Below are positions 11,931 to 22,477 of a DNA stretch of 64,000 nt, piece by piece. The stretch covers positions 21,157-85,156 of the forward strand of contig JAABTK010000002.1 of assembly GCA_011389885.1 (NCBI GenBank), in the 5' to 3' direction. Below the pieces are notes generated by a model that did no database searches, was not told where the DNA came from, and saw nothing but the letters and a program-made list of their open reading frames with translations. Both the position numbers and the translations under genes were made by a program. This stretch comes from Gammaproteobacteria bacterium. GTDB lineage: Bacteria > Pseudomonadota > Gammaproteobacteria > Chromatiales > Chromatiaceae. Numbering within the stretch: position 1 is the stretch's first letter; each line of letters begins with the position of its first letter.

Positions 11931-12704
11931 CTACACCTGGTATTCGCCGAGCTTAATGCCCAGCAATTCCATGAAAGCCCCGCCCATGGCCCCGCCCAAG
12001 GCCCCGCCGAGAGCGCCCTGGGGCACCCAGGCCACGACGACGCTAAAGTCCTCGCTGAGCCGATCCGGGTGCAGCCCCGGGGTTGTATTGAGCATGAGCC
12101 AAATCGTCAGCGCCACCGTGGTGGCGATAATCGCGGCCACCAAAGGCGCCCCGATCCGCGAGGACATGCGCGCCGAGCAGCGCCCTAAAATCAAATGCGA
12201 AAACACCACATAGAGGACCCCCATCAGCGCCACCGCCACCGCGCTGGTGAGCCAACTGGAGATCGGCAAGGGGTAAGTCCCGGACAACAGCGCCAAGCCC
12301 GCTCCGGCCGCCAGCCCGGCCGCCAGCCCGGAGGCCGCTTGCCCTAGGGGGCGACTGCGGGCGATGGCCCCGATCGGCATCACCAAGCTCACCAGCACCG
12401 CCGCCGCCAGTGCGATCAAAACCGCCGGCAGCGGATTAGCGGTATCGGTGGCGAACATAATGAAACCAATGCCGCTTAACACCCCCGCCATGCCGCCCAT
12501 CATAGAGACCTGCATGGAACCGAAAAACGACGCCGTAATGGTGCCGGCCAGCGCCACCGCCAGCACCGGCGGAAGCCAGTCGCCGCCCGCGTACAGATCG
12601 AGGGCGGAAAAGGCCCCCGCAAACAAACCGCCGAAAACGGTTCCCGCAAAGGTCCAAACCAATGCGCTCAAGAGGACGTGCCCGGTCTTCGCTACAAAAT
12701 CCAT
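11931..12704 (-). CDS. Polytopic membrane protein of unknown function
   Basis: A 257-residue, very hydrophobic protein with about seven predicted membrane segments. Several are rich in glycine and alanine, for example VFGGLFAGAFSAL, SMMGGMAGVLSGIGFIMF and GALGGALGGAMGGAFME near the C-terminus. Such small-residue repeats favour tight helix packing. No catalytic or transport motif was recognised. It starts at an ATG at 12704 without a strong ribosome binding site and lies in the same direction as sucCD, upstream of sucC by 165 bases. A permease-like or small-molecule channel role is conceivable but unsupported. Confidence 0.6.
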   Translation of the reverse strand: MDFVAKTGHVLLSALVWTFAGTVFGGLFAGAFSALDLYAGGDWLPPVLAVALAGTITASFFGSMQVSMMGGMAGVLSGIGFIMFATDTANPLPAVLIALAAAVLVSLVMPIGAIARSRPLGQAASGLAAGLAAGAGLALLSGTYPLPISSWLTSAVAVALMGVLYVVFSHLILGRCSARMSSRIGAPLVAAIIATTVALTIWLMLNTTPGLHPDRLSEDFSVVVAWVPQGALGGALGGAMGGAFMELLGIKLGEYQV

Positions 12705-12846
12705 GGTTATCGCTGCCTATCGAGCTTTGAAACTAAAGGGAAGGCCGGCGTTTCGAGCCGCGGCCCGGTTGCGCCCGAATTGAGAGGCTGTCTGAGTTCT
12801 CAGTGTTGATCGCGCGCCAGGGCACTGATCAGGGATCCCCTGGTCG

Positions 12847-13155
12847 CTATTGTAGCCGAATTTCCTGAATCAGCACCCAAGGCGCTGTCACCACGGCCCA
12901 AAACGTCGGCTGGGTGGCGTTCCAGCGCCGGGCGTCGTCGTCCGACGCCCGCCGCACGGCGCCGCAGGCCAACCAGCCCTCCACCCGCGCCCTATCATCC
13001 TCCGCGAACCCCGCCGCCACCGCCACCAAATCCATCTCCGGCGCCACCTGCACCAGCACCCCGCGAGCGAAGTGCGGCAGCAGTTCCGGCCAACCGATGC
13101 GCGCGGTTTCCCCGTTCAAGCGCTGCCACAGCGCCTCCGGGGCCCTGCCCGCCAT
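12847..13155 (-). CDS. DUF2288 family protein
   Basis: A 102-residue soluble protein. Family features are LNGETARIGWPELLPHFARG, VAPEMDLVAVAAGFAEDD, and the C-terminal WAVVTAPWVLIQE. The function of DUF2288 is not established. Its ATG at 13155 overlaps the stop of the upstream esterase gene (TAATG), so the two are translationally coupled. Confidence 0.8.
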   Translation of the reverse strand: MAGRAPEALWQRLNGETARIGWPELLPHFARGVLVQVAPEMDLVAVAAGFAEDDRARVEGWLACGAVRRASDDDARRWNATQPTFWAVVTAPWVLIQEIRLQ

Positions 13156-13799
13156 TAGGGCAAGGCCCCGCTGCGTTGCAGCAGGTCCCGCACCGCTTGC
13201 GCCACCACCCGATAACCGGCGGCGTTGGGATGCACCGAATCGGCCTTCAGGTCGCGATCCCCGATCACCTGCGCCAGCACCTTGCCCTCATAGGGCAGGC
13301 CGTACTCCTCGGCCAATTCGGCGTAAAACTCGGCGCTGCTCAGCAGAATCCCCGGCTTGGGCACCCCGATCAGCACCACCGGCACCGCGCGTTCGCGGGC
13401 GGCCTCGATCATCTGGCGCAAGTTGGACGCGGTCTCCAACTGATCGTGCTTTTTCAGCAAATCATTGCCGCCGTGGGCCAGCAACAGCAGATCCGGCCCC
13501 ACCTCGTCCAGCACGCCGGGCAAACGCGCCGCGCCCTGCCGGCTCACCTCACCGGAGATCCCGCGGTTGACCACAGTGCGCCCGATCAACCCCTCCAGCA
13601 CCGCGGGATAGCTCTCGCCCTCACGCCGGGCGCCGGCGCCTTCGGTCAGGCTATCGCCGAAGGCCAGAATCACCGCATCCTCAGACAAAGGCGTCAACTG
13701 CGGACCCGCGCCTTCGCCGCAGCCCCCTAGCGCCGCCGCGCCCATGGACAACCAGAACCACAGGGCGCCGCGCCGCCAACCTCCGCGCAAAAACCTCAT
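13155..13799 (-). CDS. SGNH/GDSL arylesterase, TesA-like lipoprotein
   Basis: The 214-residue protein begins MRFLRGGWRRGALWFWLSMG and has a lipobox-like ALGGC around residue 28, so it is probably a lipid-anchored periplasmic hydrolase. It has the four SGNH blocks: FGDSLTEG (nucleophile serine), a glycine in NRGISGEVS, GGNDLL, and DSVHPNAAGY (catalytic Asp and His). It belongs to the TesA/arylesterase branch that hydrolyses acyl esters or thioesters. AGGAGGTGGG directly upstream fixes the start at 13799 over the ATG 44 codons earlier. It is coupled to the DUF2288 gene. TesA in E. coli has a cleavable signal peptide, so a lipid anchor would be a variation. Confidence 0.85.
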   Translation of the reverse strand: MRFLRGGWRRGALWFWLSMGAAALGGCGEGAGPQLTPLSEDAVILAFGDSLTEGAGARREGESYPAVLEGLIGRTVVNRGISGEVSRQGAARLPGVLDEVGPDLLLLAHGGNDLLKKHDQLETASNLRQMIEAARERAVPVVLIGVPKPGILLSSAEFYAELAEEYGLPYEGKVLAQVIGDRDLKADSVHPNAAGYRVVAQAVRDLLQRSGALP

Positions 13800-14249
13800 T
13801 CCCACCTCCTGCTCGCAGAAAACCCACCAAACATTTACCATTTTTTTACCATGTTCCGCCGCTGAATGCCACCGCCCTGCAACCAAAAACCCGAGAAATG
13901 GGGATTCCCGGGCTAGTACGCCTGCGCACAAATCACGGAAACAACGGCTGTTGGGTACGCGGTTCTCCGCGTACTCTGCGTCCCGCGAGCGCCCGGGCTA
14001 TTTCCGACAATTGGGCGCAGCGGCGCCAGCCGCCTGGAGTACAGCCCTCGGGCTGTGCGGGGCTTCGCTCTCGGACGGCCTCTTAGCTCCAGAAACCCGA
14101 GCCGCCACCCGGGCGCAGGGTGCGAAAACACCCCGGTTATATGCCGGGCGCGCGCTGGCGTTTGGCCCTGGGCCGCCCATGCGGTATCTTTAGCGGAGAT
14201 TTTTCCAGCGGAGAACCCTCTTGCCCGGCATTTTTCAAGCACCGCCGTC
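13800..14249. repeat. Intergenic dispersed-repeat mosaic (divergent region before coaBC)
   Basis: No gene is seen in this divergent gap. From about 13913 to 14090 it holds repeat pieces also found elsewhere: CTAGTACGCCTGCGCAC, CGGAAACAACGG, a CGCGGTTCTCCGCG block, GCGCCCGGGCTATTTCCGA, and a palindrome ACAGCCCTCGGGCTGT. The same pieces occur, some inverted, at 19470-19620, 21420-21520, 21760-21850, 45475-45560 and 55528-55560. Confidence 0.7.
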
Positions 14250-15449
14250 ATGCTGAACGGACGCCGCATCCTGGTCGGCGTGTCCGGCGGCATCGCCGCC
14301 TACAAAAGCGCGACCCTGGTGCGTGCCTTGACCCGCGCCGGGGCCGAGGTGCGGGTGGTGATGACACCCGCCGCCGCCCAATTCGTCACGCCCCTGACCT
14401 TTCAGGCCCTAAGCGGCCACCCGGCCCGCGGCGAGCTATTCGACCCGCAAGCGGAGGCGGGCATGGACCATATCGCGCTCGCCCGCTGGGCGGAGGCGAT
14501 CCTGATCGCGCCCGCCAGCGCCGATCTGCTGGCGCGACTGGCCGCCGGGCTGGCCGACGATTTGCTGACCACGCTATGCCTGGCCAGCGAGGCCCCGCTG
14601 TTTCTGGCCCCGGCGATGAATCGCAGCATGTGGGCGCATGCGGCCACCCGCGTCAATACGCGCACCCTGGAGGCGCGCGGCGTGCGGCTTTGGGGGCCGG
14701 CAGAAGGGGAGCAGGCCTGCGGTGAACAGGGCGCGGGGCGCATGCTGGAGCCCGCAGAGTTGGCCGCCCGACTGGCGCAGGCGTTGACCCCGACCCCGTC
14801 CCTGGCGGCCGTTTCGGTGCTGCTCACCGCCGGCCCCACCCGCGAGCCGTTAGACCCGGTGCGTTTTTTGGGCAACCGCAGCTCGGGCCGCATGGGCTTC
14901 GCCCTGGCCGCGGCGTTTCGGGACGCCGGGGCCGCGGTGACCCTGGTGAGCGGGCCAGTGGCGCTGCCGGCCCCGGCCGGCGTCACGCTGCTGGGGGTGG
15001 AGACCGCGCAGGAAATGCATGCCGCGGTGATGCAGCGCGTGGACGATTGCGCCATCTTTGCCGCCTGTGCGGCGGTGGCGGATTACCGCCCGGCGGACGC
15101 CGCCCCGCGCAAGATCAAGAAAACCGCAGACCGCCTGAGCCTCGAACTGGTGCGCAACCCGGACATCCTGGCCGCGGCGGCGGCCCGCCCCAAGGCCCCG
15201 TTCACGTTGGGTTTTGCGGCCGAAACCGACGACCTGGAGCGCCATGCGCTGGACAAGCTGCGGCGCAAGGGCGTCGATATGATCGCCGCCAACCAGGTGG
15301 GCGGCGCGAGCGGCGGCTTCGAGCGGGCGGACAACGCCCTTACGGTGTTTTGGCACGGCGGCCGCCGGGACCTGGCCCTGGCCCCCAAGCCCGAATTGGC
15401 CCGGCAATTGGTTTCTCTGACCGCTGAGCTTTATGATGCACGAAATTGA
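14250..15449 (+). CDS. coaBC: Bifunctional phosphopantothenoylcysteine decarboxylase / phosphopantothenate-cysteine ligase
   Basis: A 399-residue fusion enzyme that performs two successive steps of coenzyme A synthesis. The N-terminal flavoprotein CoaC domain (residues 1-185) shows [11 protein letters not shown], the active-site histidine in MDHIALARW, the PAMNRSMW substrate-recognition motif, and the cysteine flap [13 protein letters not shown]. The C-terminal CoaB domain has [31 protein letters not shown] and KIKK. The ATG at 14250 gives the usual length. A longer frame to 14055 reads through repeat DNA and is rejected. It overlaps dut by 17 bases, so the two are coupled. The same order is standard in gammaproteobacteria. 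Confidence 0.96.
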   Translation: MLNGRRILVGVSGGIAAYKSATLVRALTRAGAEVRVVMTPAAAQFVTPLTFQALSGHPARGELFDPQAEAGMDHIALARWAEAILIAPASADLLARLAAGLADDLLTTLCLASEAPLFLAPAMNRSMWAHAATRVNTRTLEARGVRLWGPAEGEQACGEQGAGRMLEPAELAARLAQALTPTPSLAAVSVLLTAGPTREPLDPVRFLGNRSSGRMGFALAAAFRDAGAAVTLVSGPVALPAPAGVTLLGVETAQEMHAAVMQRVDDCAIFAACAAVADYRPADAAPRKIKKTADRLSLELVRNPDILAAAAARPKAPFTLGFAAETDDLERHALDKLRRKGVDMIAANQVGGASGGFERADNALTVFWHGGRRDLALAPKPELARQLVSLTAELYDARN

Positions 15450-15891
15450 ACTCAAGATTCTCGACCCGCGACTAGGCGACGCCTTTGCACTGCCGGAGTA
15501 CGCCACCGAGGGCGCCGCCGGCCTGGATCTGCGGGCCATGCTGGAGGGGCCGCTGGATTTGCCGCCGGGGGCCAGCGAGCTGATCCCCACCGGCCTGGCC
15601 ATTCACATCGAAGACAACCGCCTGGCGGCCCTGATCCTGCCGCGGTCGGGGCTCGGGCATAAGCACGGCATCGTGCTGGGGAACCTGGTGGGGTTGATCG
15701 ATTCGGATTACCAGGGGCAACTGTTCGTGTCCTGTTGGAATCGCGGCGCACAGCCCTTTTGCATCGAGGTGGGGGAACGCATCGCCCAGTTGGTCATAGT
15801 CCCCGTAGTGCGGACCGGGTTTCGGGTGGTGCAGAGCTTCACCCCCAGCGTCCGCGGCGGCGGCGGCTTCGGGCATTCCGGTCGGCACTGA
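15433..15891 (+). CDS. dut: Deoxyuridine 5'-triphosphate nucleotidohydrolase
   Basis: A 152-residue trimeric dUTPase that keeps uracil out of DNA and supplies dUMP for thymidylate. All five motifs are present: [51 protein letters not shown] and the C-terminal arm [12 protein letters not shown]. It starts at 15433 (ATG ATG; the second codon is equally possible) inside the coaBC tail. Next comes algC, 41 bases downstream. Confidence 0.97.
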   Translation: MMHEIELKILDPRLGDAFALPEYATEGAAGLDLRAMLEGPLDLPPGASELIPTGLAIHIEDNRLAALILPRSGLGHKHGIVLGNLVGLIDSDYQGQLFVSCWNRGAQPFCIEVGERIAQLVIVPVVRTGFRVVQSFTPSVRGGGGFGHSGRH

Positions 15892-15932
15892 CATCGAACC
15901 AAACAAGCATAAAAGCAGAGGGTGAACAACGC

Positions 15933-18536
15933 ATGAAATTGAAAATGGGTAAGGCGAAACCGGCGGACCCCGAAGCGCAGGAAGAAGACAAGGCCAAAAA
16001 GCCGAAAAAGGCGAAAAAGACCAAGGAAAGCCAGCCCGCGGCCGATGACGCCCCGCCGGAAGATCACCTCAAGCGCGGCCTGTTCGGCGGCTCCATCGGC
16101 GCCATGGTGCTGGTGAACCTGGGCGTGGCCTGCATCGCCATCGCGGCGGTGGCCGTGGTGCAGTACATGAGCAACAGCGTGCGCCACGCACAGAATTTGG
16201 ATGAACAGGTGGAGATCGCGGCCCACGGACTGGCCGGACAGGTGTCGGCCCGCATGGGGGCCTACGCCGATCTGCTGGGCGCCCTAGCCTCATCCGAAAC
16301 CGCTCAGGCCGCGCTCGCCGCGGGCGATCCCGCCGAAGCCGAGGCGGCCCAACAGCGGCTCATTGAGCATCTGCCCAATGCCCGCGCCCTGGCCCTGCTA
16401 CCGCGCGGATGGGAACCCTCGAGCCCGGATTACGGGGCCGGCCTGAGTTTCGCCGCCATGGACCTCGCCGACCGGGCGATTGACAGCGGTGAACCCTCAC
16501 AGGCCGAGGTGCATATATCCAAGGAAGGCCAGCAATACATCGCGCTGACCGCCCCGGTGCCTGGCGAGGACGGGGCCGCGGGCGTGCTTCACGCCTCCTT
16601 TCCGGTGGCCATGATTCAGGACGGCTTCCAGGACCCCCTGAGACTGGCCCGCATGGAACTGCAACAAATGGCCGGCGACAAGGCCATCACCCTGGTGGAT
16701 AACGGCCTGCAAGGCAGCGGCGATCCGGAGGGCGTCGCCAGCGCCCCGGGCACCCTGTTCCAGGTGGCCTATTGGGAGAAGGGCGACGGCCTGGACATCG
16801 CGGGCCTTTCGCTGGCGGCAATCGCCGCGGGCGGCGCCCTCGCCGCTGTAATCCTCTTGGCCCTCGGCCAACTCAAGCGCATGAAGGGGGTGTTGCGCCA
16901 AGATCAAATCGCCCTCATGGATATGGTGGAAGAAATGCTGCGCGGCGAAGGCGCCGCGGCCCCCAGCGCCAAGATGACCGAGTTTGAGGATCTAATGGGC
17001 GTTATCGCCCATTTGCGAGTCAAGCAACGGAACGGCGAAAGCGCCGAAACGCCCAGGAAACCCGCGGCCCCGCGCCCGACCAAGAACGCGCCCGCGGAGA
17101 AGCCGGCGGCGGCGGGCCAGGCCGGCAAGCCCAAGGCGGAGGCGAAACCCGCGGCCAAGTCGTCGAAGCTGCCCGACGCCATCTTCGGCGCCTACGACGT
17201 GCGCGGCATCGCAGACCAGGAACTCACCCCGGAAGCGGTCTACAAGCTCGGCTGCGCCATCGGCAGCGAGGCCTATGACCAAGGCCAGCAGAACGTGATC
17301 GTGGCGCGCGACGGCCGCAACTCCAGCGAGCAATTGCTGGCGGCCCTCAACCGCGGCCTGCTCGATAGCGGGCGCGACGTGACCGACATCGGCCTGACCC
17401 CCACGCCCGTGCTCTACTTCGCCGCCAACACCCTGGACTCGAACACCGGCGTTGTGGTCACCGGCAGCCACAACCCGCCGGAGTACAATGGCCTTAAAAT
17501 CGTAATCAATGGCGCGAGCCTCACCGGCCCCGCCATTGCACGCCTGCGCGAGCGCGCCGAAAGCGGGGACCTGCTCGAAGGCAAAGGCGGACGCGAAGAG
17601 CGCGACCTGAACAACGACTACATCGACCGCATCGCCTCGGATGTGCGCCTGGCGCGTCCGCTCAAGGTCGCGGTGGACTGCGGCAATGGCGCCGCCTCGG
17701 CAGTGGCCCCCGAACTCTTCCGACGGATCGGCTGTGAGGTGATCGAGCTGTTCTGCGAAGTGGACGGCAATTTCCCCAACCACCACCCCGACCCCGGCAG
17801 GCCCGAGAACCTCAAACACCTGCTGAAGGCCGTGCGCGAAAACGAGGCCGACCTGGGCATCGCCCTCGACGGCGACGGCGACCGCATCGGCCTGGTGGAC
17901 TCCGGCGGCAAGATCATTTGGCCGGATCGGCTGTTAATGCTGCTGGCCAGGGACGTGTTGGCCCGCCAGCCGGGGGCCGACGTCATCTACGACGTCAAAT
18001 CCACCCGCCACCTGGCGGCGGAGGTGCTGGCCTTTGGCGGTCGCCCCATCATGGCCCAGACCGGCCACTCCCTGATTAAGGCCAAGATGCGGGAGACCGG
18101 CGCCTTACTGGCGGGCGAAATGAGCGGTCACCTGTTCATCGGCGAACGCTGGTACGGCTTCGACGACGGTATGTACGCCGCCGTGCGGCTGATGGAAATC
18201 CTGGCCACCGACCCGCGCAGCACCGCCGAGGTGTTCGCCGAGCTGCCTGATAGCCTGAACACGCCGGAACTGCACCTGGCCACCAAGCCGGGCGACAACT
18301 TCCGGCTCATGCAGAGCTTCGCCGCGGCGGCCAAGTTCCCTGAGGCCAAGGTGATCGATATCGATGGCGTGCGGGCGGAATTCGAAGACGGCTGGGGCCT
18401 GGCCCGCCCGTCCAACACCACGCCCGCCGTATGCTTTCGCTTCGAGGCCGACAACCAAGAGGCCATGGAACGCATTCAGCAGACCTTTCGCAGCCAGTTC
18501 GAGGCCGTCGCACCCGGCCTCAAACTGCCCTTCTAA
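15933..18536 (+). CDS. algC: Phosphomannomutase/phosphoglucomutase with membrane-anchored N-terminal region
   Basis: An 867-residue protein. The C-terminal 460 residues, from about KLPDAIFGAYDVRGI, are a complete AlgC-type hexose phosphate mutase. Catalytic Ser512 lies in TGSHNPPEYNG, the metal loop DGDGDR is at 646-651, the sugar loop GEMSGHLF is intact, and RPSNTTP binds phosphate. It supplies mannose-1-P and glucose-1-P for lipopolysaccharide and exopolysaccharide. Ahead of this lie a Lys/Ala-rich cytoplasmic start, a membrane helix near residues 50-75, a roughly 210-residue extracytoplasmic stretch, a second helix near 288-313, and an Ala/Pro/Lys linker. Long forms of this type occur in Pseudomonas. 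The ATG at 15933 was chosen because the upstream frame overlaps dut. Confidence 0.93.
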   Translation: MKLKMGKAKPADPEAQEEDKAKKPKKAKKTKESQPAADDAPPEDHLKRGLFGGSIGAMVLVNLGVACIAIAAVAVVQYMSNSVRHAQNLDEQVEIAAHGLAGQVSARMGAYADLLGALASSETAQAALAAGDPAEAEAAQQRLIEHLPNARALALLPRGWEPSSPDYGAGLSFAAMDLADRAIDSGEPSQAEVHISKEGQQYIALTAPVPGEDGAAGVLHASFPVAMIQDGFQDPLRLARMELQQMAGDKAITLVDNGLQGSGDPEGVASAPGTLFQVAYWEKGDGLDIAGLSLAAIAAGGALAAVILLALGQLKRMKGVLRQDQIALMDMVEEMLRGEGAAAPSAKMTEFEDLMGVIAHLRVKQRNGESAETPRKPAAPRPTKNAPAEKPAAAGQAGKPKAEAKPAAKSSKLPDAIFGAYDVRGIADQELTPEAVYKLGCAIGSEAYDQGQQNVIVARDGRNSSEQLLAALNRGLLDSGRDVTDIGLTPTPVLYFAANTLDSNTGVVVTGSHNPPEYNGLKIVINGASLTGPAIARLRERAESGDLLEGKGGREERDLNNDYIDRIASDVRLARPLKVAVDCGNGAASAVAPELFRRIGCEVIELFCEVDGNFPNHHPDPGRPENLKHLLKAVRENEADLGIALDGDGDRIGLVDSGGKIIWPDRLLMLLARDVLARQPGADVIYDVKSTRHLAAEVLAFGGRPIMAQTGHSLIKAKMRETGALLAGEMSGHLFIGERWYGFDDGMYAAVRLMEILATDPRSTAEVFAELPDSLNTPELHLATKPGDNFRLMQSFAAAAKFPEAKVIDIDGVRAEFEDGWGLARPSNTTPAVCFRFEADNQEAMERIQQTFRSQFEAVAPGLKLPF

Positions 18537-19463
<927 letters not shown>

Positions 19464-19639
19464 GCGCCTTCGGAACACAGAGCACGCGGAGAACCGCACA
19501 GCCCGAGGGCTGTACCCCAGGCGGCTAGGCGAGGCTCAAGCGCGGGGCGAGGAAACAAAAAACCCCGCTGCGCACTCTGCGTTCCTCTGCGCCATCTGCG
19601 TTCCTAAGAGCCGTTATTTACAGCGGGATCGAGTCGGGC
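19464..19639. repeat. Dispersed-repeat mosaic between convergent argB and the DUF4124 gene
   Basis: This short convergent gap is filled with pieces of the dispersed mosaic: GGAACACAGAGCACGCGGAG, a CACAGCCCGAGGGCTGT palindrome (inverted relative to 14030-14075), and two CTGCGTTCCT boxes followed by GCCGTTATTTA. A GCGGGG...CCCCGC stem at about 19538-19566 could help termination. Confidence 0.6.
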
Positions 19640-20632
19640 CTATTCGCCCTTAATGTAGGGCGCGAACCCGCTTCGGATTCGCTCCACCGCCGCGCTTTCG
19701 CAAAACTCCCGTGCGATGGGGTTATCCATCAAGCACTGCATGTCCATGAAGATCTTGGCCCCCGCCTCGCCGTCCTGGACCTTGGACACCGTGATGCTCA
19801 CGTCGTCGTTCTGTTGCGGCGGCGCGGTCATGATCACCAAGTCGCTGGCGCTCTGCATGCGCGTGGTGGCGTGCTCGCGCACATAGGCCTCGGCGCGCTC
19901 CCACATCGCGGCGCAAGCGGCCTCGTCGCCGCAGGGGACCAGGCTATCGTCAAGCAATCCCAGGTCCACGCCCGCCTCGGCCTTTTCCTCTTCCGGCCTC
20001 TGCGCCAGATTCTTGAGGATCCGAAAGCGCTCCAGGGTGGCTTGGTAATCGGCTTCGATGGCGCGTTTTTGCTGCTCGTGCTCCACCAAGCGCCCGTATT
20101 GAGCGTTCAGCCGCTCCTTGGTGGATTCCATTTGACCCAGGATGGCTTGCGAGACCTTTTGGCCTTGGCGCTCCATATCCGCCGCCGTGCGCTGAAGCTC
20201 CGCCAGCTCGCGCTTGATGCGGGTGATATTGCCCCGGGTAATCTCCGTCTTTACGTTCAGCGCTTCGATCTTGTTGTTGCGCACCATGCGGATGTCTTGT
20301 TCGGTGTGAAAGGTGCGCAACAGGACTCGGTCTTTGGCCTCCTGCTCATCCACCAAACGCTGCTGCTCGGCGCGCAGCCGCTCCAACTCCTCCTCTCGCT
20401 TGGCCTCTCGAATCAGCTCTTCCCGGGTTTTGGCCTCATCCACCTCTTCGAGCACGGTGCCGCGCTCCTCGTCGATAGTGGCGTGGGCCCGCTCCTTCAA
20501 TTCGGGCGGCATCTTATCCGAGAAATGAATCTGACCGTCCTCGTCCACCCACCGATACAATCTGGCATCCGCGGCGCCGGCAACGATGTAGGATGCGGCG
20601 ACCAGCGCAGCAATTACGGTTTTCTTTTGCAT
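19640..20632 (-). CDS. Exported DUF4124 coiled-coil protein
   Basis: A 330-residue protein with a signal peptide MQKKTVIAALVAASYIVAGA cleaved near ADA. It is followed by the short DUF4124 signature LYRWVDEDGQIHFSDKMPPE (residues 25-45) and then a long charged region, rich in Glu, Arg and Gln from about 60 to 200, with clear coiled-coil heptads. The C-terminal 100 residues contain four cysteines in pairs (VPCGDEAAC and QCLMDNPIAREFC), which suggests disulfides in the periplasm. An ATG ten codons earlier is rejected because GAAGG precedes the chosen start by 9 bases. DUF4124 function is unknown. A structural or binding role in the envelope is inferred. Confidence 0.75.
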   Translation of the reverse strand: MQKKTVIAALVAASYIVAGAADARLYRWVDEDGQIHFSDKMPPELKERAHATIDEERGTVLEEVDEAKTREELIREAKREEELERLRAEQQRLVDEQEAKDRVLLRTFHTEQDIRMVRNNKIEALNVKTEITRGNITRIKRELAELQRTAADMERQGQKVSQAILGQMESTKERLNAQYGRLVEHEQQKRAIEADYQATLERFRILKNLAQRPEEEKAEAGVDLGLLDDSLVPCGDEAACAAMWERAEAYVREHATTRMQSASDLVIMTAPPQQNDDVSITVSKVQDGEAGAKIFMDMQCLMDNPIAREFCESAAVERIRSGFAPYIKGE

Positions 20633-20721
20633 CACAGAACCTTCTCGATTAACGCTTCTCATTCAGAGCATAGCAAATTCGGCACACCTGAATGGTGCGC
20701 CGGTTCCGGTTAGACTCGGCA

Positions 20722-21363
20722 TTAGACCCCGTATTCCGCCCGATAGTCCTCGATTCGCTTCAGGTCTTGCGCGGCGTCCTCGCGCTCGCTCAAATACCCG
20801 ACCATGTCTTGCAACCGGATGATGGCGGCCACCGGCAGGCCGTGTTCCCGCTCCACCTCTTGGATCGCGGAAAGCTCGCCCTGGCCCCGCTCCTGGCGGT
20901 CGAGCGCAATCACCACCCCGGCGGCCTCGGCGCCCTGGGCGCGAATGATCTCCAAGGACTCACGAATCGCGGTGCCGGCGGTGATTACGTCATCGATGAT
21001 CAAGGCCCGCCCTTGCAGCGGGTGGCCCACGATGCTGCCGCCCTCGCCATGCGCCTTGGCCTCCTTGCGGTTAAAGGCATAGGGCGTGTCGAGTCCGTGG
21101 CGGTCGAACAGCGCCGCCGCGGTCACCGCCGCCAACGGAATGCCCTTGTAGGCGGGGCCGTAGAGCACATCGAAGGCAATGCCCGAGTCCGCAATGGCCT
21201 GGGCGTAAAAACGCCCCAAGCGGGCCAGACTGGCGCCGGTGTTGAACAAACCGGCATTGAAGAAATACGGGCTCTTGCGGCCCGACTTTAGGGTGAACTC
21301 ACCGAAGCGCAAGACGCCGGTGCGAAGGGAGAAATCGAGAAACTCGCGTTGATAATCCTGCAT
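20722..21363 (-). CDS. pyrE: Orotate phosphoribosyltransferase
   Basis: A 213-residue enzyme that joins orotate to PRPP to give OMP in pyrimidine synthesis. It has [30 protein letters not shown], the flexible loop [13 protein letters not shown], and the PRPP motif [17 protein letters not shown]. The start [13 protein letters not shown] at 21363 gives the E. coli-like N-terminus. Four codons upstream are also open. Its place near argB is usual, but here it is in the opposite orientation. Confidence 0.97.
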   Translation of the reverse strand: MQDYQREFLDFSLRTGVLRFGEFTLKSGRKSPYFFNAGLFNTGASLARLGRFYAQAIADSGIAFDVLYGPAYKGIPLAAVTAAALFDRHGLDTPYAFNRKEAKAHGEGGSIVGHPLQGRALIIDDVITAGTAIRESLEIIRAQGAEAAGVVIALDRQERGQGELSAIQEVEREHGLPVAAIIRLQDMVGYLSEREDAAQDLKRIEDYRAEYGV

Positions 21364-21991
21364 TGGTCGCTCCACGGCGGAAAGATCCCCCCCATTCTCC
21401 CCCGCCTGGCCGGTCCGCGCAAGACTCGGCTAGCGCGGCTGCGCACAAATAACGGAAACAACGGCGCCTGGGAACGGAAAGGGCGCAGCGGGCCGCAGAG
21501 AGCGCGGAGGCGGTTTTGGTTAAAAGCTGGGGTGGTCATGGGCGGTTGATTGTATGGAGGTTTCCCGGCTCGGGGCGTATCCTAGGGTCTAGTCGCCCCC
21601 CCCATGGCGTGTCAGGCGCCGCCTGTAGCGCAGTGAGTATTCGCGTTTATGCGCGTCCATTCACGGTTCAATGGCCCACTTCGCCTCGGTCCCGCACGAG
21701 TCCAAGCGAGCCCAAACGAGTCGATCGGCCACGAAGGCCCGCTCTCGCCAAGACGCGGTTCTCTGCGCGCCCTGCGTTCCGACCGAGAGCGCCCGGGTTG
21801 TTTCCGACACTGAGGCGCAGGCGTACTAGCGCGGCTGCTTTGTTTTCGCACCCGCGGCCTCCAAGTCGTTCGTGGTAAGGTGCGCTTGCAGGGCGCTGCG
21901 CAGACACCGCGGCCAAGAGCGGGCCGCGTGTCCGGGCGCCACGCCCGCAACGCCGTGGTGCAACTCTACTCATATTCAAAAGGAGGTTTCG
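21364..21991. repeat. 628-base intergenic region filled with dispersed repeats
   Basis: No gene is supported. Two mosaic copies are present: 21418-21520 (CTAGCGCGGCTGCGCACAAA, CGGAAACAACGGCG, GGCCGCAGAGAGCGCGGAGG) and 21758-21850 (GGTTCTCTGCGC, GCGCCCGGGTTGTTTCCGA, GCGCAGGCGTACTAGCG). Between them, about 21634-21685, is an inverted relative of the GGGCCATTGAACCGCGAATG block at 55483. A strong ribosome binding site, AAGGAGG at 21979-21985, belongs to the next gene. Confidence 0.65.
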
Positions 21992-22477
21992 ATGAAGCCT
22001 ATGATCATTGCCGGGGCGGCCCTCATTGGCGCCCTGTTGGCGGGCGGCGTGGCCGGCGCCGACGGGTCGGCCCCCTGGGGGCGGGCCGAGGCCGTCTCCC
22101 GCGACTATGCGCCGCAAAAGGTGGTGTACGACGTGGCCGTGGCCGATGCGAAGGCCCTGTCCGGGGTGCTGGACCGGGCCAGCTATTTGAACAACGTGTA
22201 TCACGCCGACCCCTTCGAGACCTCCATCGTGCTGGTGTTGCACGGCGGCGAGATCCCGCTGTTCGCGATCGAGCACTACGCCGAGCACCAAGAGCTGATG
22301 ACCCGCGCGCGCAGCCTCACCGTGGGCGGGACCATCGATATTCGAATGTGCCAACAGGCCGCCAAGGCGCATGGCTTCGAGCCCTCCGAGATCCACGGCT
22401 TTGTGAACATGGTGCCGATGGCCGACGCCGAGATCATTCGCCTGCAACAGGAGGAAGGCCATGCCTACATGCAATAA
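21992..22477 (+). CDS. Exported DsrE/DsrF-like protein
   Basis: A 161-residue protein with a signal peptide (MKPMIIAGAALIGALLAGGV, cleavage near AGA-DG), so it works in the periplasm. The mature domain has the DsrE fold pattern: KVVYDVAVADAKALSGVLDR, a long helix, TSIVLVLHGGEIPLF, then MTRARSL and DIRMCQQAAKAHGF. The cysteine in DIRMC sits where DsrE-family proteins bear their functional cysteine. Cytoplasmic DsrEFH is a sulfur transferase complex. Exported single-domain members are of unknown role, though sulfur handling is a natural guess. AAGGAGG lies 6 bases upstream. It overlaps the next gene by 17 bases. Confidence 0.8.
   Translation: MKPMIIAGAALIGALLAGGVAGADGSAPWGRAEAVSRDYAPQKVVYDVAVADAKALSGVLDRASYLNNVYHADPFETSIVLVLHGGEIPLFAIEHYAEHQELMTRARSLTVGGTIDIRMCQQAAKAHGFEPSEIHGFVNMVPMADAEIIRLQQEEGHAYMQ

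Noticed and set aside
14055..14249. N-terminal extension of coaBC
   Set aside because: The added 65 codons translate repeat DNA, and the ATG at 14250 gives the normal length.
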